From an uncultured Exiguobacterium sp. (lineage in GTDB: Bacteria; Bacillota; Bacilli; Exiguobacteriales; Exiguobacteriaceae), in contig CAJYMC010000007.1 of assembly GCA_913775715.1 (NCBI GenBank), positions 186,001-250,000 on the forward strand: a stretch of DNA of 64,000 nt, written 5' to 3'. A model generated the notes under the pieces. The model did not search any database. It had not been told where the DNA came from and worked only from the letters and a program-made list of their open reading frames with translations. Within the stretch, counting starts at the first letter, position 1. Every line of letters starts with the position of its first letter. Positions 63,844-64,000 of the stretch are shown here, piece by piece. A program made the translations under genes and the position numbers.

Positions 63844-64000
63844 GTGATTGAATGGCCGAAGGATATGGTTCAGTTGAAAGGCTTGGCGCAAGCGACGACA
63901 GTCGAACTGCTCGCGTGTCTCGTCCGAAATGGGACACGGGACCGGACACCGCTTGAAATCGCGGAAGAATTACTGCATATCTATCCTTCACTGATTGAAC
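63844..64000 (+). CDS. radC: RadC-family protein, N-terminal part (cut by window end)
   Basis: The first 52 codons from GTG 63844, with AGAGAGG nine bases upstream, read into the window end without a stop. LAQATTVELLACLVRNGTRD and PLEIAEELLHIYPSL resemble the N-terminal helix-hairpin-helix region of RadC (UPF0758). The position directly after maf agrees with B. subtilis. The JAB/MPN metal site is beyond the window. Confidence 0.8.
   Translation, partial: MIEWPKDMVQLKGLAQATTVELLACLVRNGTRDRTPLEIAEELLHIYPSLIE

Overview
The window looks like a chromosome segment of a low-to-mid-GC monoderm Bacillales bacterium, most likely Exiguobacterium or a close relative. This is inferred from gene content and order, not from a database search. 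From position 3.4 kb to the right end the order follows the Bacillus subtilis chromosome as I remember it: rnhC-zapA-cvpA-polX-mutS2-DUF350-lcfA-fadR-etfB-etfA-trxA-uvrC, then yslB-sdhCAB-ysmA-racE-rph-rdgB-ysnB, then tRNA-Arg-tig-clpX-lon-engB-hemA-hemCDBL-valS-folC, and maf-radC. The sporulation or germination genes that B. subtilis carries between these blocks (gerE, gerM, spoVID, spoIIB) are all absent, as are fadB, lonB and hemX. This fits an asporogenous lineage.

Layout. 0-3.4 kb: a MarR regulator and an MFS efflux pump in one operon with a 16-bp perfect palindrome as probable operator, then a stand-alone MurE-like ligase. 3.4-10 kb: RNase HIII on the minus strand, then ZapA, CvpA, PolX, MutS2, a DUF350 protein and a 27-residue membrane peptide. 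10-15.3 kb: a YitT-type membrane protein, then the fatty-acid degradation genes lcfA, fadR and etfBA with FadR-like and cre-like sites. 15.3-20.6 kb: thioredoxin, an unusual flavin disulfide-reductase-like enzyme with a VOC protein, UvrC, a bacterial PH-domain protein and YslB. 20.6-27.6 kb: succinate dehydrogenase behind a cre-like site, a thioesterase, an isolated HPr gene, glutamate racemase, RNase PH, the nucleotide-cleansing enzyme RdgB and a phosphodiesterase. 27.6-36.5 kb: tRNA-Arg(UCU), a lipoprotein, an unrecognised protein, trigger factor, ClpX, Lon, EngB and an AI-2E family permease. 36.7-42.0 kb: the early haem pathway, hemA and then hemCDBL. 42.0-46.3 kb: a T-box leader, valS and folC.

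46.3-63.1 kb is the accessory part and the most interesting one: a type IV pilus locus lying between folC and maf, where B. subtilis has only comC and spoIIB. It holds a 1199-residue exported protein, a membrane-anchored ankyrin protein, an oppositely oriented block of three prepilin-like genes (one large and lacking the Glu5 residue, like GspK), a VanW-like membrane protein, a small membrane protein, and the core machine: PilB (with an MshEN-like N-terminus), PilT, PilC, the major pilin PilA, the bifunctional prepilin peptidase PilD, a PilM-PilN fusion and PilO. No secretin or PilP gene is present, as expected in a cell with one membrane. Several of these genes look more AT-rich than the housekeeping genes, and both pilA and the giant gene look mosaic.

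Most genes are on the plus strand. Clear rho-independent terminators separate the operons, and many starts were moved downstream of the longest reading frame to agree with a Shine-Dalgarno sequence or with the family length. All promoters, operators and family calls were read by eye.
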